Below, one piece after another: positions 25,750 to 34,782 of a DNA stretch of 64,000 bases. The notes under the pieces were generated by a model. It was not told the DNA's origin and did not search any database. It worked only from the letters and a program-made list of their open reading frames with translations. Position 1 is the first letter of the stretch, and every line of letters begins with the position of its first letter. Position numbers and translations under genes: made by a program. Origin of the DNA: Vibrio japonicus (GTDB lineage: Bacteria; Pseudomonadota; Gammaproteobacteria; Enterobacterales; Vibrionaceae); contig NZ_CP102097.1 in the NCBI RefSeq assembly GCF_024582835.1, positions 992,001-1,056,000 of the forward strand, written 5' to 3'.

Positions 25750-26361
25750 TTGGACATTTCATTGTGGGTCAAGATCCCTGCGTTAGTTTCAGCATTCATT
25801 CTATTGAGCAAATTCTTACTTGAATTGGCTAGTGGTAAGCACGCTAGATTGAAAGACGATTACCGTTTTTCTAAAGAGTTACTGTCCGATATAGCGGAAG
25901 GTAAACTACATCCTTATGCTGTGGAAAAAGGCTACCAAGCGATTGCTGGCACAGAGAATATATCAGTAAAAGAAGTCGAGTATATTTTGACGTTGGAAAA
26001 CTCAACGAAGTGTTTAAGGGACTATGTACTGTCAAAGCAATACTTAAAAAAGCTTGAGTTGCATGGGGCACTGACTCTTGAGTTTAAAGAAAAGTTTTCT
26101 TCGAGTTTTTCGCGGAATTGGCGGAAGTCTTTGTATGCTTCTTTATACTTTATGTTCGCTTTTATCTCTTGCTCCCCTCTATTCATTGACGGGGTTTTGG
26201 GGATTAGCAAAGTTCAATCTTTTCTTTTATTTGGCACTACATTGGCAATGTTTGGCTTTCCTGCGTGGTTGAGTTTGAAAGCTTTTGCTCGTATAAAGCG
26301 TGGAGAAGAGCTAGTTAAAGGTCAATCAAAGTACACACCCAGCATCATACTACAAACCTAA
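25750..26361 (+). CDS. membrane protein, TTG start (C13)
   Basis: 203 aa. A TTG at 25750 is preceded by GGAGG four bases earlier, and no ATG is near, so the TTG start is well supported. Membrane segments at about 8-27, 130-148 and 155-175, with a ~95-residue helical middle (HARLKDDYRFSKELLSDIAEG...). Unrecognised. Confidence 0.68.
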   Translation: MDISLWVKIPALVSAFILLSKFLLELASGKHARLKDDYRFSKELLSDIAEGKLHPYAVEKGYQAIAGTENISVKEVEYILTLENSTKCLRDYVLSKQYLKKLELHGALTLEFKEKFSSSFSRNWRKSLYASLYFMFAFISCSPLFIDGVLGISKVQSFLLFGTTLAMFGFPAWLSLKAFARIKRGEELVKGQSKYTPSIILQT

Positions 26362-26480
26362 CAAAGCGTTTAAGACGGATTCCCAACGCTTAGCATTTTC
26401 GGTTTGCTTTGAATTTAGTGTTTACGGCACAATGGGTTAGGTTTGGTGGTCTGCGTTGCTCACCACTTAACGCGGCGTTA
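26359..26480 (+). repeat. attC of C13
   Basis: Type A with GACGGATTC/CACCACTTAA arms. Confidence 0.92.
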
Positions 26481-26495
26481 GTTTTCAGGAGGCAC

Positions 26496-27269
26496 ATGAA
26501 ACCTTGGATTAGATTTGAAGATATTGAAATTAGGAGAGAAGGCTATTACGTTAAGTATTCTCCTAAGTTTATAAGCGAAGCTCATGATGATCTGACAGCA
26601 GTATTGTATGTTCGCTTGCTTCAAGATTACTCTCTCGAAGAGTGTAAGACTATAGTTGAATCAGAGTTTGAATACTGGGTACAGCGCTTTCCTGTACCAC
26701 TGCAAGCTTTAGTGAAATTTGAATGCGAAAGTACTACCAATCTTTCTAAAATCGCCGACTGTTCATATATCTGTGGTGTCTCGAACAATGTTTATCGTTG
26801 GGGCGGTTTTCAGGGCAACGAACTTGACGAGTGGATGCCTTCGAACGATGAACTGCAGGTAATCTATGGAGAGCTGTCGAGAAAAACGTCAGAAGAAGTA
26901 GAGGTAAAACTCAAGCAAGAGCTTGTCGGTAAAAGAATCCTGAAATGGTTTATTCTATTTACAGCCGTGATTATTCCTGCATTAATAGCATTTTTAGGTT
27001 GGTCGCATCCCTTCTTCTCTGGTTTAGCATTAGTTTTTGCTTGGTATAAGTGCGCTGATAAATGGCTTTCCTTATCCGGACGCAAGATTAAAACCGAAGC
27101 TGAGCTAGAAAAAGAAGAAGATGAGCGTCTAAAAGAGCACCATCATTATCATTGCAAATTGAACCCTAAAGGGTTTGAGCGATTGAAGTTAGAAAATTTC
27201 AAAGCCAGTAGCCAGGAGCGTCTTCGTAAAAAACTAGAAAGTATGCACACTGGGGAATTAGAAAACTAA
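26496..27269 (+). CDS. membrane protein with charged C-terminal helix (C14)
   Basis: 257 aa from the ATG at 26496 (AGGAGGCAC). Soluble N-terminal domain of ~145 residues, then two hydrophobic segments (about 158-192), then a highly charged tail with ELEKEEDERLKEHHHYHCKL, possibly metal binding. No family recognised. Confidence 0.66.
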   Translation: MKPWIRFEDIEIRREGYYVKYSPKFISEAHDDLTAVLYVRLLQDYSLEECKTIVESEFEYWVQRFPVPLQALVKFECESTTNLSKIADCSYICGVSNNVYRWGGFQGNELDEWMPSNDELQVIYGELSRKTSEEVEVKLKQELVGKRILKWFILFTAVIIPALIAFLGWSHPFFSGLALVFAWYKCADKWLSLSGRKIKTEAELEKEEDERLKEHHHYHCKLNPKGFERLKLENFKASSQERLRKKLESMHTGELEN

Positions 27270-27357
27270 CAAAGCATTTAAGAGTGATTCGCAACGCTTG
27301 GCGCTTTCGCTTCGCTCAAGTATAGCCAAGCGCTGCTCACACCTTAATGCGGCGTTA
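27267..27357 (+). repeat. attC of C14, short form
   Basis: Only 91 bp: the central region is trimmed and has CGCTTTCGCTTCGCTC, while both outer arms are normal. Confidence 0.87.
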
Positions 27358-27457
27358 GTTGCCAACGAGAAAAACGCAGCTAAAGCAGAATGTTTAGGGC
27401 CAATGTTCGTGTGTTTTTGGCAAGGTTTTCGTCTTTCAGTTTCTAGTTATTTGGGTT

Positions 27458-28484
27458 CCTGATTACCACCGACTTTCAGCTAGTCTAAGCAACCTGTCTG
27501 GCATCGGAGGAGCCTCAACAGCCGCTCTGAGCAAAGCACTCACCATTTTCTCTAAGCGGTATCGATGATTAAACCTAAAACAAAATTCGGCCAAGTACCT
27601 GGGTAAATGCTTCTTCCTCAGCGCATGATAAGTCCCGTGTAGCGAGTTCTTCACGTTACTGAGCATGGTATCTACCCAATGAAAGTACTTGTCTTGCAAC
27701 TCCTCTAAATCTTCGGCGGTACTTTTCGTTTCAACCTCATGATAAATATCGGCTTTCACAAGCCCGTCAAAACAGGACAAACCGTCTGATATCGCTAGGG
27801 TTTTAGGCGCAACATGCTTACGGGCCCACTTCGTGATTTCCGCTTTCTCTAAGCGCTTCACCACACTCATTCGCATATAAACGGGATGGTAATCTTCATT
27901 TAAGGCGACCGCGGCGACCAACGGTGTTTTCTTTGGTGAGCCTCTTCCTCGCTTCTGTCCCTTTGTTCTGCCGCCCCAATACGCATCATCGAGCTGAATA
28001 ATATAGTCAAGCGGCTGTTTATCATCATTTTCCTTCATGGCTTGCATCAGTTTGTGCTTAAGCCTCCAAGACGCGTTATAAGAAATCCCAAGGTGCCGCG
28101 AGAGTTCGAGCGCCGACACGCCGTTTTTGGCTTGAGTGAGTAAGTAAATGGCGAGAAACCAGACCGTTAAAGGAAGCTTTGTATTCGACAGCAGGGTTCC
28201 GGAAGTGATAGACGTCTGCTGATGGCAGGAGTGACATTGATAGAGTGCGCGGGATTGGAGTTGGCAATGGTGCGTAGAGTGGCAGTTAGGACAAATATAT
28301 CCATTTGGCCACCGTATGTTAAACAGCCGCTGATAACATTGTTCTTCCGTACCATACAGGCGCATAAATTCATGTACTGAGAGACCTTTTTGAAATTGAA
28401 TGAGATTCTTTGCCATGCTCAATCCTCCATCCAGATACTCTAATTATAGACGCTCCACGTAACTGAAAGTTAGTGGTAATCAGG
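27458..28484 (-). mobile_element. IS1595-family insertion sequence, copy 1
   Basis: 1027 bp. Terminal inverted repeats begin CCTGATTACCAC and continue (C/T)(G/A)ACTTTCAG. Flanked by the 8-bp direct repeat TTTGGGTT (27450-27457 and 28485-28492), a fresh-looking insertion in ORF-less cassette C15. Confidence 0.95.
27463..28416 (-). CDS. IS1595-family (ISXO2-like) transposase, copy 1
   Basis: 317 aa from the ATG at 28416 (SD GGAGGATTGAGC; a TTG two codons earlier is also open). An N-terminal zinc ribbon (CPNCHSTHHC ... YQCHSCHQQTS), a helix-turn-helix (ALELSRHLGISYNASWRLKHKL) and a DDE-type core (LDDAYWGGRTKGQKRGRG, then AISDGLSCFDGL) define the ISXO2 transposase domain. Same protein as the other two copies in the window. 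Confidence 0.95.
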   Translation of the reverse strand: MAKNLIQFQKGLSVHEFMRLYGTEEQCYQRLFNIRWPNGYICPNCHSTHHCQLQSRALYQCHSCHQQTSITSGTLLSNTKLPLTVWFLAIYLLTQAKNGVSALELSRHLGISYNASWRLKHKLMQAMKENDDKQPLDYIIQLDDAYWGGRTKGQKRGRGSPKKTPLVAAVALNEDYHPVYMRMSVVKRLEKAEITKWARKHVAPKTLAISDGLSCFDGLVKADIYHEVETKSTAEDLEELQDKYFHWVDTMLSNVKNSLHGTYHALRKKHLPRYLAEFCFRFNHRYRLEKMVSALLRAAVEAPPMPDRLLRLAESRW

Positions 28485-28757
28485 TTTGGGTTTGTGAAAA
28501 TCATGCTTTGGTTTCTTGTTCGGTTTGGGTTTTCTGTTTCAGAAGCCGCTTTATTAGTTGAAAGTCAGCTCTGAGGCATTGTCTTTCCAAAAGGTTTATT
28601 TGTTGTTCAAAGTCTGTTTTCTACGGCGTTGTAAATTCCAAGTGGTTTCAGTGACAGGCACTTTGAAACTGCGCCTGATTTGAGTTTTTCAAAACATGTA
28701 AAGTCAGTGTTGGCAAAGCGGTATTTAATTTCAAATCAAAGCTTTAGGCTTGACAAC

Positions 28758-28879
28758 TAACAAAGCATTCAAGAGGGATTCACAACGCTTGGCAGTTTTG
28801 GTTTGAATTGGCTTTAGTGTTTACGGCACAATGGTTTAGGTTGGGTGGTTTGCGTTGTTCACCCCTTAATGCGGCGTTA
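28758..28879 (+). repeat. attC of C15
   Basis: Type A. Confidence 0.93.
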
Positions 28880-28901
28880 TGCTACAGGAGTAGATTGTAA
28901 G

Positions 28902-29465
28902 TTGTTAAAATTAATAAGTAAAATTTTTAGTAAGAAGGCTTCGGATAAGAAAACTAGGAAGCCTTCTTTACAGGCTATTCAGCCTAAAAGTCTCGATAAT
29001 TTGTTTGAGAAACACTTTAATGAATCTTCATATTTTAAAGAGGGTACGTTCGATACTGTAATCAAACACTTGAGACATGAAATTGACCTAAATAAGTCAG
29101 GTGAAAAACTTACTGCTGAAGAAAAGAAATCGTTAGGGCTGAATAGCCGTTTATCAATCACTTCAGATTTGGTCGCAGTCTTGTCCGAAAGTGGGCTTAA
29201 TCTACTTAACCCGAAAGAAGCTCTTAAACAAGTTTATTACCGTGCGACATTTGAGGCTAATCGTATAGAAAACTTCAATAAAATGCTTTCAGCTGGTATA
29301 GAACAAGCAACTTACACTTCGTGTGGCGATGAAAGAGATTGTGAATGGTGTAAGGCAAACAATGGGGTTAAATTTAAAGTTTCTGAAGCATTAAATACAG
29401 AAATAAACCAAGGTTGTACTTGTGATTGGAATCGAGGCTTTTTTAAGGCGGAGATCAACTTCTAA
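28902..29465 (+). CDS. unknown protein with phage-head-type cysteine motif (C16)
   Basis: 187 aa from a TTG at 28902, supported by AGGAG about 10 bp upstream; no ATG is available. The C-terminus has CGDERDCEWCKANNGVKF and NQGCTCDW, with cysteines 141, 147, 150, 172 and 174. This pattern is reminiscent of the Cys-rich C-terminus of phage Mu F-like minor head proteins, but the rest does not look like one, so this is only a hint. It may bind zinc. Confidence 0.58.
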   Translation: MLKLISKIFSKKASDKKTRKPSLQAIQPKSLDNLFEKHFNESSYFKEGTFDTVIKHLRHEIDLNKSGEKLTAEEKKSLGLNSRLSITSDLVAVLSESGLNLLNPKEALKQVYYRATFEANRIENFNKMLSAGIEQATYTSCGDERDCEWCKANNGVKFKVSEALNTEINQGCTCDWNRGFFKAEINF

Positions 29466-29473
29466 AAGTAGCA

Positions 29474-29593
29474 TAACAAAGCATTTAAGAGTGATTCGCC
29501 ACGCTTGGCATTTTTGGTTTGGGTTAAGTTCAGTGTTTACGGTGGTCTAGTTAAGTTTCGTGGTCGCGCGGCTCACACCTTAATGCGGCGTTA
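29474..29593 (+). repeat. attC of C16
   Basis: Type D. Confidence 0.92.
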
Positions 29594-29640
29594 GGCTTTC
29601 GTCCAAATTACGAATTTATTCAAACTATTACGGGTAAAAT

Positions 29641-30228
29641 ATGAATACAACTATCACGCAAGACGATTGGAAAGACTACTTATTTAAATTATATTTTGGA
29701 AAGCAAGAGCCACTAGTTGCTTGTGTAGAGCGTGCATATAGAGATTTTAATCGAACGTTACATGACTTTGCAAAATTAGAGAATAAAGAAGAAGTAAAGG
29801 AGTCAGCAACAAACCTTATAGTTGCAAGTTTTAAATCCATAAAAACATCCAAGATTAGTTGTCAATCTGAATTCACCGAATGGCACAAAAGTCTTTGTTA
29901 CCAGTTAAAAGAAGTATATGAAAAAGGAAACTATCGCGACTTTCATATTGGTCAAGCTCAGAAATGGATTAACATGACTTTCAAGTATATTTATACTCAT
30001 GGAAATACGTATTTGAGTGGTTATGATTTCCTTTATAAGTTTTGCCATGTTCCAATTGACAACATTCTTCTAAAAGAGTTAAAGCCATACTCGCCTCCAA
30101 AATTAGAGACGGCATGGAGTCGTATTAATAGCTATAGTACTTATATGGAGTTTCAGGATTGGTTCTCGAAATTTGACAAGTTACCATTGGATGTTGAATT
30201 TAAAGTATGGCGTGGCGAAAAAATTTAA
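29641..30228 (+). CDS. unknown soluble protein (C17)
   Basis: 195 aa, ATG at 29641 with a weak upstream GGGTAAAAT. Mostly helical and rich in aromatic residues (WKDYLFKLYFGKQEP, FKYIYTHGNTYLSGYDFLYKF). It ends near WSRINSYSTYMEFQDWFSKF. No membrane segment and no known motif. Confidence 0.68.
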   Translation: MNTTITQDDWKDYLFKLYFGKQEPLVACVERAYRDFNRTLHDFAKLENKEEVKESATNLIVASFKSIKTSKISCQSEFTEWHKSLCYQLKEVYEKGNYRDFHIGQAQKWINMTFKYIYTHGNTYLSGYDFLYKFCHVPIDNILLKELKPYSPPKLETAWSRINSYSTYMEFQDWFSKFDKLPLDVEFKVWRGEKI

Positions 30229-30245
30229 CTCGATTTATAAAAGCC

Positions 30246-30339
30246 TAACAATGTGCTGAAAGCGGACAAAAAGAGCTTGGCTTGTGCTCGTTCCTAGCAA
30301 AGTATAGCCAAGCATTTGGTGCCGTTTAGCACGGCGTTA
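30246..30339 (+). repeat. attC of C17, atypical
   Basis: 94 bp. The outer arms (AATGTGCTGAAAGCGGAC / GCCGTTTAGCACGGCG) differ from all others in the array. Confidence 0.85.
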
Positions 30340-30356
30340 GGCATAAGAGGACTTTA

Positions 30357-30890
30357 ATGGAACTTACAAATACTCTAACAATTGCTCAATTAGCATTTGG
30401 TGTAAATGCAGTGATTGGATTTATGCTCACGCGCTATTTTAATGAAATAAGTAGTTTTACTGAAACAGGTTCGCGATTTATTGGTGAGCACAAAGTACAC
30501 GAAGCATATTTTGATGTTGAGGATGATGACTTAATTAAAGCTTTAGATCGTGTGTTACCTGAGTTTAAAATAATATCAAGAATATATCTGATAGTTATGT
30601 TTTACTCGTTTCTGTGTGTCATTGTTAGTTTCAGTGCATTGATTTTAGCTTCATTATACCCAGCACTTGATGTTAGTAGTTTTGTCTTTGTTCTTATTTC
30701 GTTTATTTTAGTTCTTCTAAATCCTTGTCTATATTACGTAGTTGATCGTAGATTTGTCATTGAATACGAACATGCCAGAATGTTGATGGAAGATATTAAT
30801 CAATACGCTGAAGACTCTGAGGAATTGAAACCATTCAAATCGTTGATATTCTACGAAAGTTACAAAAGAAAATATAATCACAAGTGGTGA
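30357..30890 (+). CDS. membrane protein (C18)
   Basis: 177 aa after AAGAGGACTTTA. Hydrophobic segments at about 7-24, 75-97 and 104-126. An acidic loop (DVEDDDLIKALDRVLPEF) separates the first from the others, and a charged tail ends KRKYNHKW. Unrecognised. Confidence 0.66.
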   Translation: MELTNTLTIAQLAFGVNAVIGFMLTRYFNEISSFTETGSRFIGEHKVHEAYFDVEDDDLIKALDRVLPEFKIISRIYLIVMFYSFLCVIVSFSALILASLYPALDVSSFVFVLISFILVLLNPCLYYVVDRRFVIEYEHARMLMEDINQYAEDSEELKPFKSLIFYESYKRKYNHKW

Positions 30891-30901
30891 TAGAAAATGC
30901 C

Positions 30902-31021
30902 TAACAAACTGTTTAAGAGTGATTCGCAACGCGTGGCATTTTTACTATGCGTTGCGTTTAGTGTTTAAGGTGGCATGCGGAAGCGTCGGTATTGCGTTGC
31001 TCACACCTTAACAGGGCGTTA
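30902..31021 (+). repeat. attC of C18
   Basis: Type C. Confidence 0.92.
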
Positions 31022-31038
31022 GCTTAATGGAGGAAGTT

Positions 31039-31596
31039 TTGACTAAAGTAGTTGTAGGGATCTTGTCCCTAATGGTAACTACAGCATATGTAATCGGTTT
31101 TTTATATGATGCTGCTTTTCTAGAAAAACTAGGATTTGCTCACTATGAAATGATTGGCGACTCTTTGGAATACCTGTCTATCGGTGGCATGTATCTGTTT
31201 TTCAATTTCTCTTCAGGTCTCGCATTTTTTATGCTTGTTGGTGCGTTAATTGGTTGTGGCTATATGCCTCTGAAAAGGTTTATAACGGCTAAAGCTAATT
31301 GGGTTGGTTCCTACTTAGACTTGCAAAGTTTGCCTTACATTCTAATTGGCTTACTTCCTGTCTTATTTGTTGCTTTCGTACCTGTGGTAAATGATGCGAA
31401 CGAACTAGCAGATCAACATTTAAAATCTGAGGCAAATACGCAAGTCTGTAAGCTATCTGATCAACAGTGTCTCAATGGTATTGTTGTAAAGTATAGGGAT
31501 GGAAAGTTGTTTTTTTTATCTAAGGACAAGTCTACTTATAATCGAGTCATTGTAATACCTGAAAAAAACATCACTATTGTTCAGCAATTAAGCTAA
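31039..31596 (+). CDS. membrane protein, probable TTG start (C19)
   Basis: 185 aa from TTG 31039, chosen because TGGAGG ends five bases before it; the in-frame ATG at 31027 has only attC sequence upstream and would add four residues. Three membrane segments (about 5-25, 45-72, 95-117) and a C-terminal soluble domain of ~60 residues with two cysteines (CKLSDQQC). Unknown function. Confidence 0.66.
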   Translation: MTKVVVGILSLMVTTAYVIGFLYDAAFLEKLGFAHYEMIGDSLEYLSIGGMYLFFNFSSGLAFFMLVGALIGCGYMPLKRFITAKANWVGSYLDLQSLPYILIGLLPVLFVAFVPVVNDANELADQHLKSEANTQVCKLSDQQCLNGIVVKYRDGKLFFLSKDKSTYNRVIVIPEKNITIVQQLS

Positions 31597-31715
31597 CAAA
31601 CAATTTAAGAGGGATTCCCAACGCTTGGCATTTTTGCTTTTACTTCAATTTTAGTGGTTACGGTACAATGCTTCAGGTTGGGTGGTAGCGTTGCTCACCC
31701 CTTAATTGGGCGTTA
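31594..31715 (+). repeat. attC of C19
   Basis: Type A with AATTGGGCG outer arm. Overlaps the stop codon. Confidence 0.92.
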
Positions 31716-31759
31716 TGCGTTTTAGCGTTTGTATTTAATTTGGGTAAATAGAGGATTTA

Positions 31760-32530
31760 GTGGTAGTAGTAACAATAATTTTGGCTCTGTGTTTAGTTAT
31801 TTCACTTGCTTATATCTATAAGGAAAAGCACTCTACAAATGTTGTAGGGGAAAGCGAAGTGGACACTCGCATAGCGAAACAGGAAAAGCTTGCAAGATTC
31901 TTCTTGAAAAGCCACATTACTTTGGGGCTAAAAGAATACAAAGATTACTCTCAGGTCTTAGAACAGAAGTTTCGAGAAGATCGCGAGGGGCGACGTGCAG
32001 ACTTCGATGAGGAATGTAAACAGTACTCTGAAGTTGAAAGAGCTGAAATCGAAGAGTTCTACGCAAAAGACTTTATGGAAGTCTCTGACATGAAACTAAG
32101 CTTGTATCGTAGTTCTACATTGGTTTCACTATATACTTTTCTTGAAAGTAGCCTCCACAAAATGTGTTTGTATACTCAACGAAAGAATGGATTCGCTGTG
32201 GAAGTATCGGAGCTCCGTGGTGAAGGTATTGTTAGAGCGAAGACTTACCTCGAAATACATGGAATCATAAATAGTGATAGCTTAAACGGAGTATGGTCCA
32301 ATTTAAGTAGCTTCAACAAAGTAAGGAATTGCTTAGTACATTGTAATGGTTATGTAGACTCATATAAAAATAAAAAACAAATCATCAGCATTGTAAATGG
32401 TTCTACTTACTTAAGTTGGGATGATAAAGGTAAGTTAGTTATTGATAAAGCGTACTTGGAATTTATCACTGGTGAAGTTGAAAAATATTTACTAGAAGTT
32501 CATAGGCAAATTTTCAAAAAAAACGCATAA
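31760..32530 (+). CDS. membrane-anchored HEPN-like protein (C20)
   Basis: 256 aa from a GTG at 31760 (GAGGA upstream). An N-terminal membrane helix (about 2-20) is followed by an acidic helical linker, then a helical domain containing LVSLYTFLESSLHKMCLYTQR and R189-N-C-L-V-H194. R(x4)H after a helix with conserved E/S residues is the catalytic signature of HEPN ribonucleases. Many HEPN proteins are toxins or abortive-infection effectors, so a defence role is a fair inference. The next cassette carries another HEPN protein with a similar attC. Confidence 0.7.
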   Translation: MVVVTIILALCLVISLAYIYKEKHSTNVVGESEVDTRIAKQEKLARFFLKSHITLGLKEYKDYSQVLEQKFREDREGRRADFDEECKQYSEVERAEIEEFYAKDFMEVSDMKLSLYRSSTLVSLYTFLESSLHKMCLYTQRKNGFAVEVSELRGEGIVRAKTYLEIHGIINSDSLNGVWSNLSSFNKVRNCLVHCNGYVDSYKNKKQIISIVNGSTYLSWDDKGKLVIDKAYLEFITGEVEKYLLEVHRQIFKKNA

Positions 32531-32647
32531 CAATCTGTTTAAGAGTGATTCGCAACGCTTGGCATTTTTGCTATGCGTTGCGTTTGGTGTTTAAGGTGGT
32601 ATGCGGCGGCATCGGTATTGCGTTGCTCACACCTTAACAGGGCGTTA
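32528..32647 (+). repeat. attC of C20
   Basis: Type C. Confidence 0.92.
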
Positions 32648-32666
32648 GCTGCCAAAGGAGGTCAAT

Positions 32667-33992
32667 TTGGCTCAGGAAGTATTCAACTGTTTTGAAAGTT
32701 ATGAGTTTTTTGGAGAGTTCTTTGAGTCTGAAAACTCAAATGCTGGTAGGTTTGCGGCTAAAATTAAATATTCCCCTCAAAATGGGCTCCAGCTTGAGTA
32801 CTCTATTTCGGATAGTGAGGCTCCATCAAGCTGTGAGCGATTGTTTGGCATTTTGAGTAATGGTAAAAAATGTACATTAGTTGGATCTTTTGATTTTGAT
32901 AGTGGTACTCACCATATGGGAAGTGTTCACGTTAAATCTGGTTTACATGGTTTTTTCTACCTAATCATCGGTGACTTTGTTACCGAAGAACAATTGGTTA
33001 AAAATACACATTTTACGTTTAATGGAATGCAAGAATTTATTCACCCTCAAGGGTGGTTAACACAATTAAAATATCAAGATAGCCCAATTGCTGAAGTATC
33101 TAGTGATGACTGGGATATCGAAGTTACAAATGTTGCAACTTACTCTATGGTGGGTGACCGCCTTAAGAATCTTATTGACTCTAGAGATAAAGATGCAAAA
33201 GAAAAGCTAGATCATGCCATTGATTCAATTCAAGAAACACACCCTAAGGCGTATTTCAATTTACGTAAATCACTCAAGTACTATATTCGCTATGCGACTA
33301 AAGAGTTGGAAGGTGCAGGGGATATAATCAACCAAATAACTAAAATTGCATCATTGTTTTCAATTCTGATGTCTTGCCCAGTGTTTCCAGAAGAGATAAA
33401 ATTAACACTGAATAATAAAGATAAAGTCGTTAGTGTTCTGAATAGCATGGTTCTAGAGTCGCGCACGGTTAAATTGGCGCAAAAAGAAGTTAATCACAAC
33501 TTTTTGCCTCTGAACTGGAAGCAACTTGATATGAGTACTGTGTTATCAAATTGGTTTAAAGTCTACGACGACTTTCGTGTGTTATCAGTAGCTCACCAAT
33601 ACGAAACCGGTTATCGCACGCTTCATTATGCCCACAGTGATATTATTTTGTACTCTACGCAATTAGAAGCAATTAACCTCGATCTTGGCGGTCCATCCGC
33701 AACAAAATATGTTGGTCCGATAGAGACTTATGCTTCTCCTGAGCTTGCTTTCCAATTAAGGAAAGTCTTTGAAAAAGTTAATGAGTGCGACCTTGGTAAG
33801 GCTATATCTACTATTCGTAATGAACTTGCTCATGTTGGGCGCCCCAAGGTTATGATGAATAAGCTTAGTATTGATGATTATGTCGATATTGGTCATATGT
33901 TAAGGCTGGTAGTCATCTCACATCTCTTGGAAAAACTAGGTATCGACCGAGAGCGTATTCACCAATACCAACGTCGACTGAGTTTGGAATAG
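32667..33992 (+). CDS. ApeA-like HEPN protein, candidate phage defence (C21)
   Basis: 441 aa from a TTG at 32667 with a near-perfect AAGGAGGT five bases upstream. The N-terminal ~170 residues form a beta-rich domain with alternating aromatic strands (FESYEFFGEFFESE..., HHMGSVHVKSGLHGFFYLII) like the ApeA N-terminal domain. The helical C-terminus holds R384-N-E-L-A-H389 in an AISTIRNELAHVG context, the HEPN RNase motif. ApeA proteins abort phage infection in E. coli. They are usually longer, so this may be a shorter relative. Confidence 0.75.
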   Translation: MAQEVFNCFESYEFFGEFFESENSNAGRFAAKIKYSPQNGLQLEYSISDSEAPSSCERLFGILSNGKKCTLVGSFDFDSGTHHMGSVHVKSGLHGFFYLIIGDFVTEEQLVKNTHFTFNGMQEFIHPQGWLTQLKYQDSPIAEVSSDDWDIEVTNVATYSMVGDRLKNLIDSRDKDAKEKLDHAIDSIQETHPKAYFNLRKSLKYYIRYATKELEGAGDIINQITKIASLFSILMSCPVFPEEIKLTLNNKDKVVSVLNSMVLESRTVKLAQKEVNHNFLPLNWKQLDMSTVLSNWFKVYDDFRVLSVAHQYETGYRTLHYAHSDIILYSTQLEAINLDLGGPSATKYVGPIETYASPELAFQLRKVFEKVNECDLGKAISTIRNELAHVGRPKVMMNKLSIDDYVDIGHMLRLVVISHLLEKLGIDRERIHQYQRRLSLE

Positions 33993-33997
33993 GCAGC

Positions 33998-34117
33998 TAA
34001 CAAACTGTTTAAGAGTGATTCGCAACGCGTGGCATTTTCACTATGCGTTGCGTTTAGTGTTTAAGGTAGTATGCGGCAGCATCGGTATTGCGTTGCTCAC
34101 ACCTTAACAGGGCGTTA
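33998..34117 (+). repeat. attC of C21
   Basis: Type C, nearly the same as the attC sites of C18 and C20. Confidence 0.92.
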
Positions 34118-34577
34118 TGTTTACTTGTATTTCAGTGGCTTAAAGCTTCTTCGGTCTATGTTCTTTGCCCCTTTGGCAGTTGGTCCGAGTTGTCTCAGCA
34201 AATCTGCATTGTCGGCTCAATTTCGTGAATTTCTCAGCCCGTAAAACATGCCAATATTCGTGGGTTGCTTCATTTGCAGGTCGTGTCGGTTGGGTTCTTG
34301 TTTAGCCGGCTTAAAGTCGCTTTGAGGTTTTTTGCCAAGTAGTTTATCGGCTTGGCAGTTGCCTCGGCAATTTAGCATTGTTCTACGCTTTGGTTGGAAA
34401 GAGAGGGCGCTTGTTGGACGTTTATCGGGTTGCCTCATTGGGCAGGGAAGTGGCCTTATGCGCTTAAGGTTTGGCGCATCTGGAGGCCAAGTCGGCTCAT
34501 ACCGTGTGGTTTGCTTCAGAAAACCAGTCAGAAATAGCAGTTCTTTCTCAAGTAAATCATGTGTTTGTGGTAAAACA
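34115..34577 (+). other. ORF-less cassette C22
   Basis: 460 bp without a supported gene. Open frames at 34332-34580 (+) and 34217-34438 (-) lack ribosome sites and homologue-like features. A block at about 34230-34275 (GTAAAACATGCCAATATTCG and on) is shared with C55 and C56. Confidence 0.55.
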
Positions 34578-34699
34578 TAACAAACAATTTAAGAGGGATT
34601 CCCAACGCTTGGCACTTTTGCTTCTACTTCAATTTTAGTGGTTACGGTACAATGCTTTAGGTTGGGTGGTAGCGTTGCTCACCCCTTAATTGGGCGTTA
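34578..34699 (+). repeat. attC of C22
   Basis: Type A with AATTGGGCG arm, nearly identical to that of C19. Confidence 0.92.
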
Positions 34700-34782
34700 G
34701 CAGAGCACGATAGCCAACATTGTTGAAATTGAAAAAATTATTATATAATCTGACTATTAAAATATATTATCGAGAAATATAA

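Larger units (their letters stand above)
27355..28757 (+). ncRNA. ORF-less cassette C15, split by an IS element
   Basis: Second member of the C11 family. Cassette DNA is 27355-27457 plus 28485-28757; the rest is the IS. The conserved element is at about 28619-28692. GTTTCA (28645-28650) matches TGAAAC (28664-28669). The second stem (CAGGCAC, GCGCCTG 28671-28677) has one A-C mismatch, so this copy may be decaying. Confidence 0.45.

Noticed and set aside
28902-29465. C16 as a phage head morphogenesis protein
   Set aside because: Only the cysteine pattern near the C-terminus matches; there is no phage context and the remainder does not look like a Mu F-type protein.
34217-34580. Open frames on both strands in C22 as genes
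   Set aside because: No ribosome sites, low-complexity translations, and no intact counterpart in C55 or C56.
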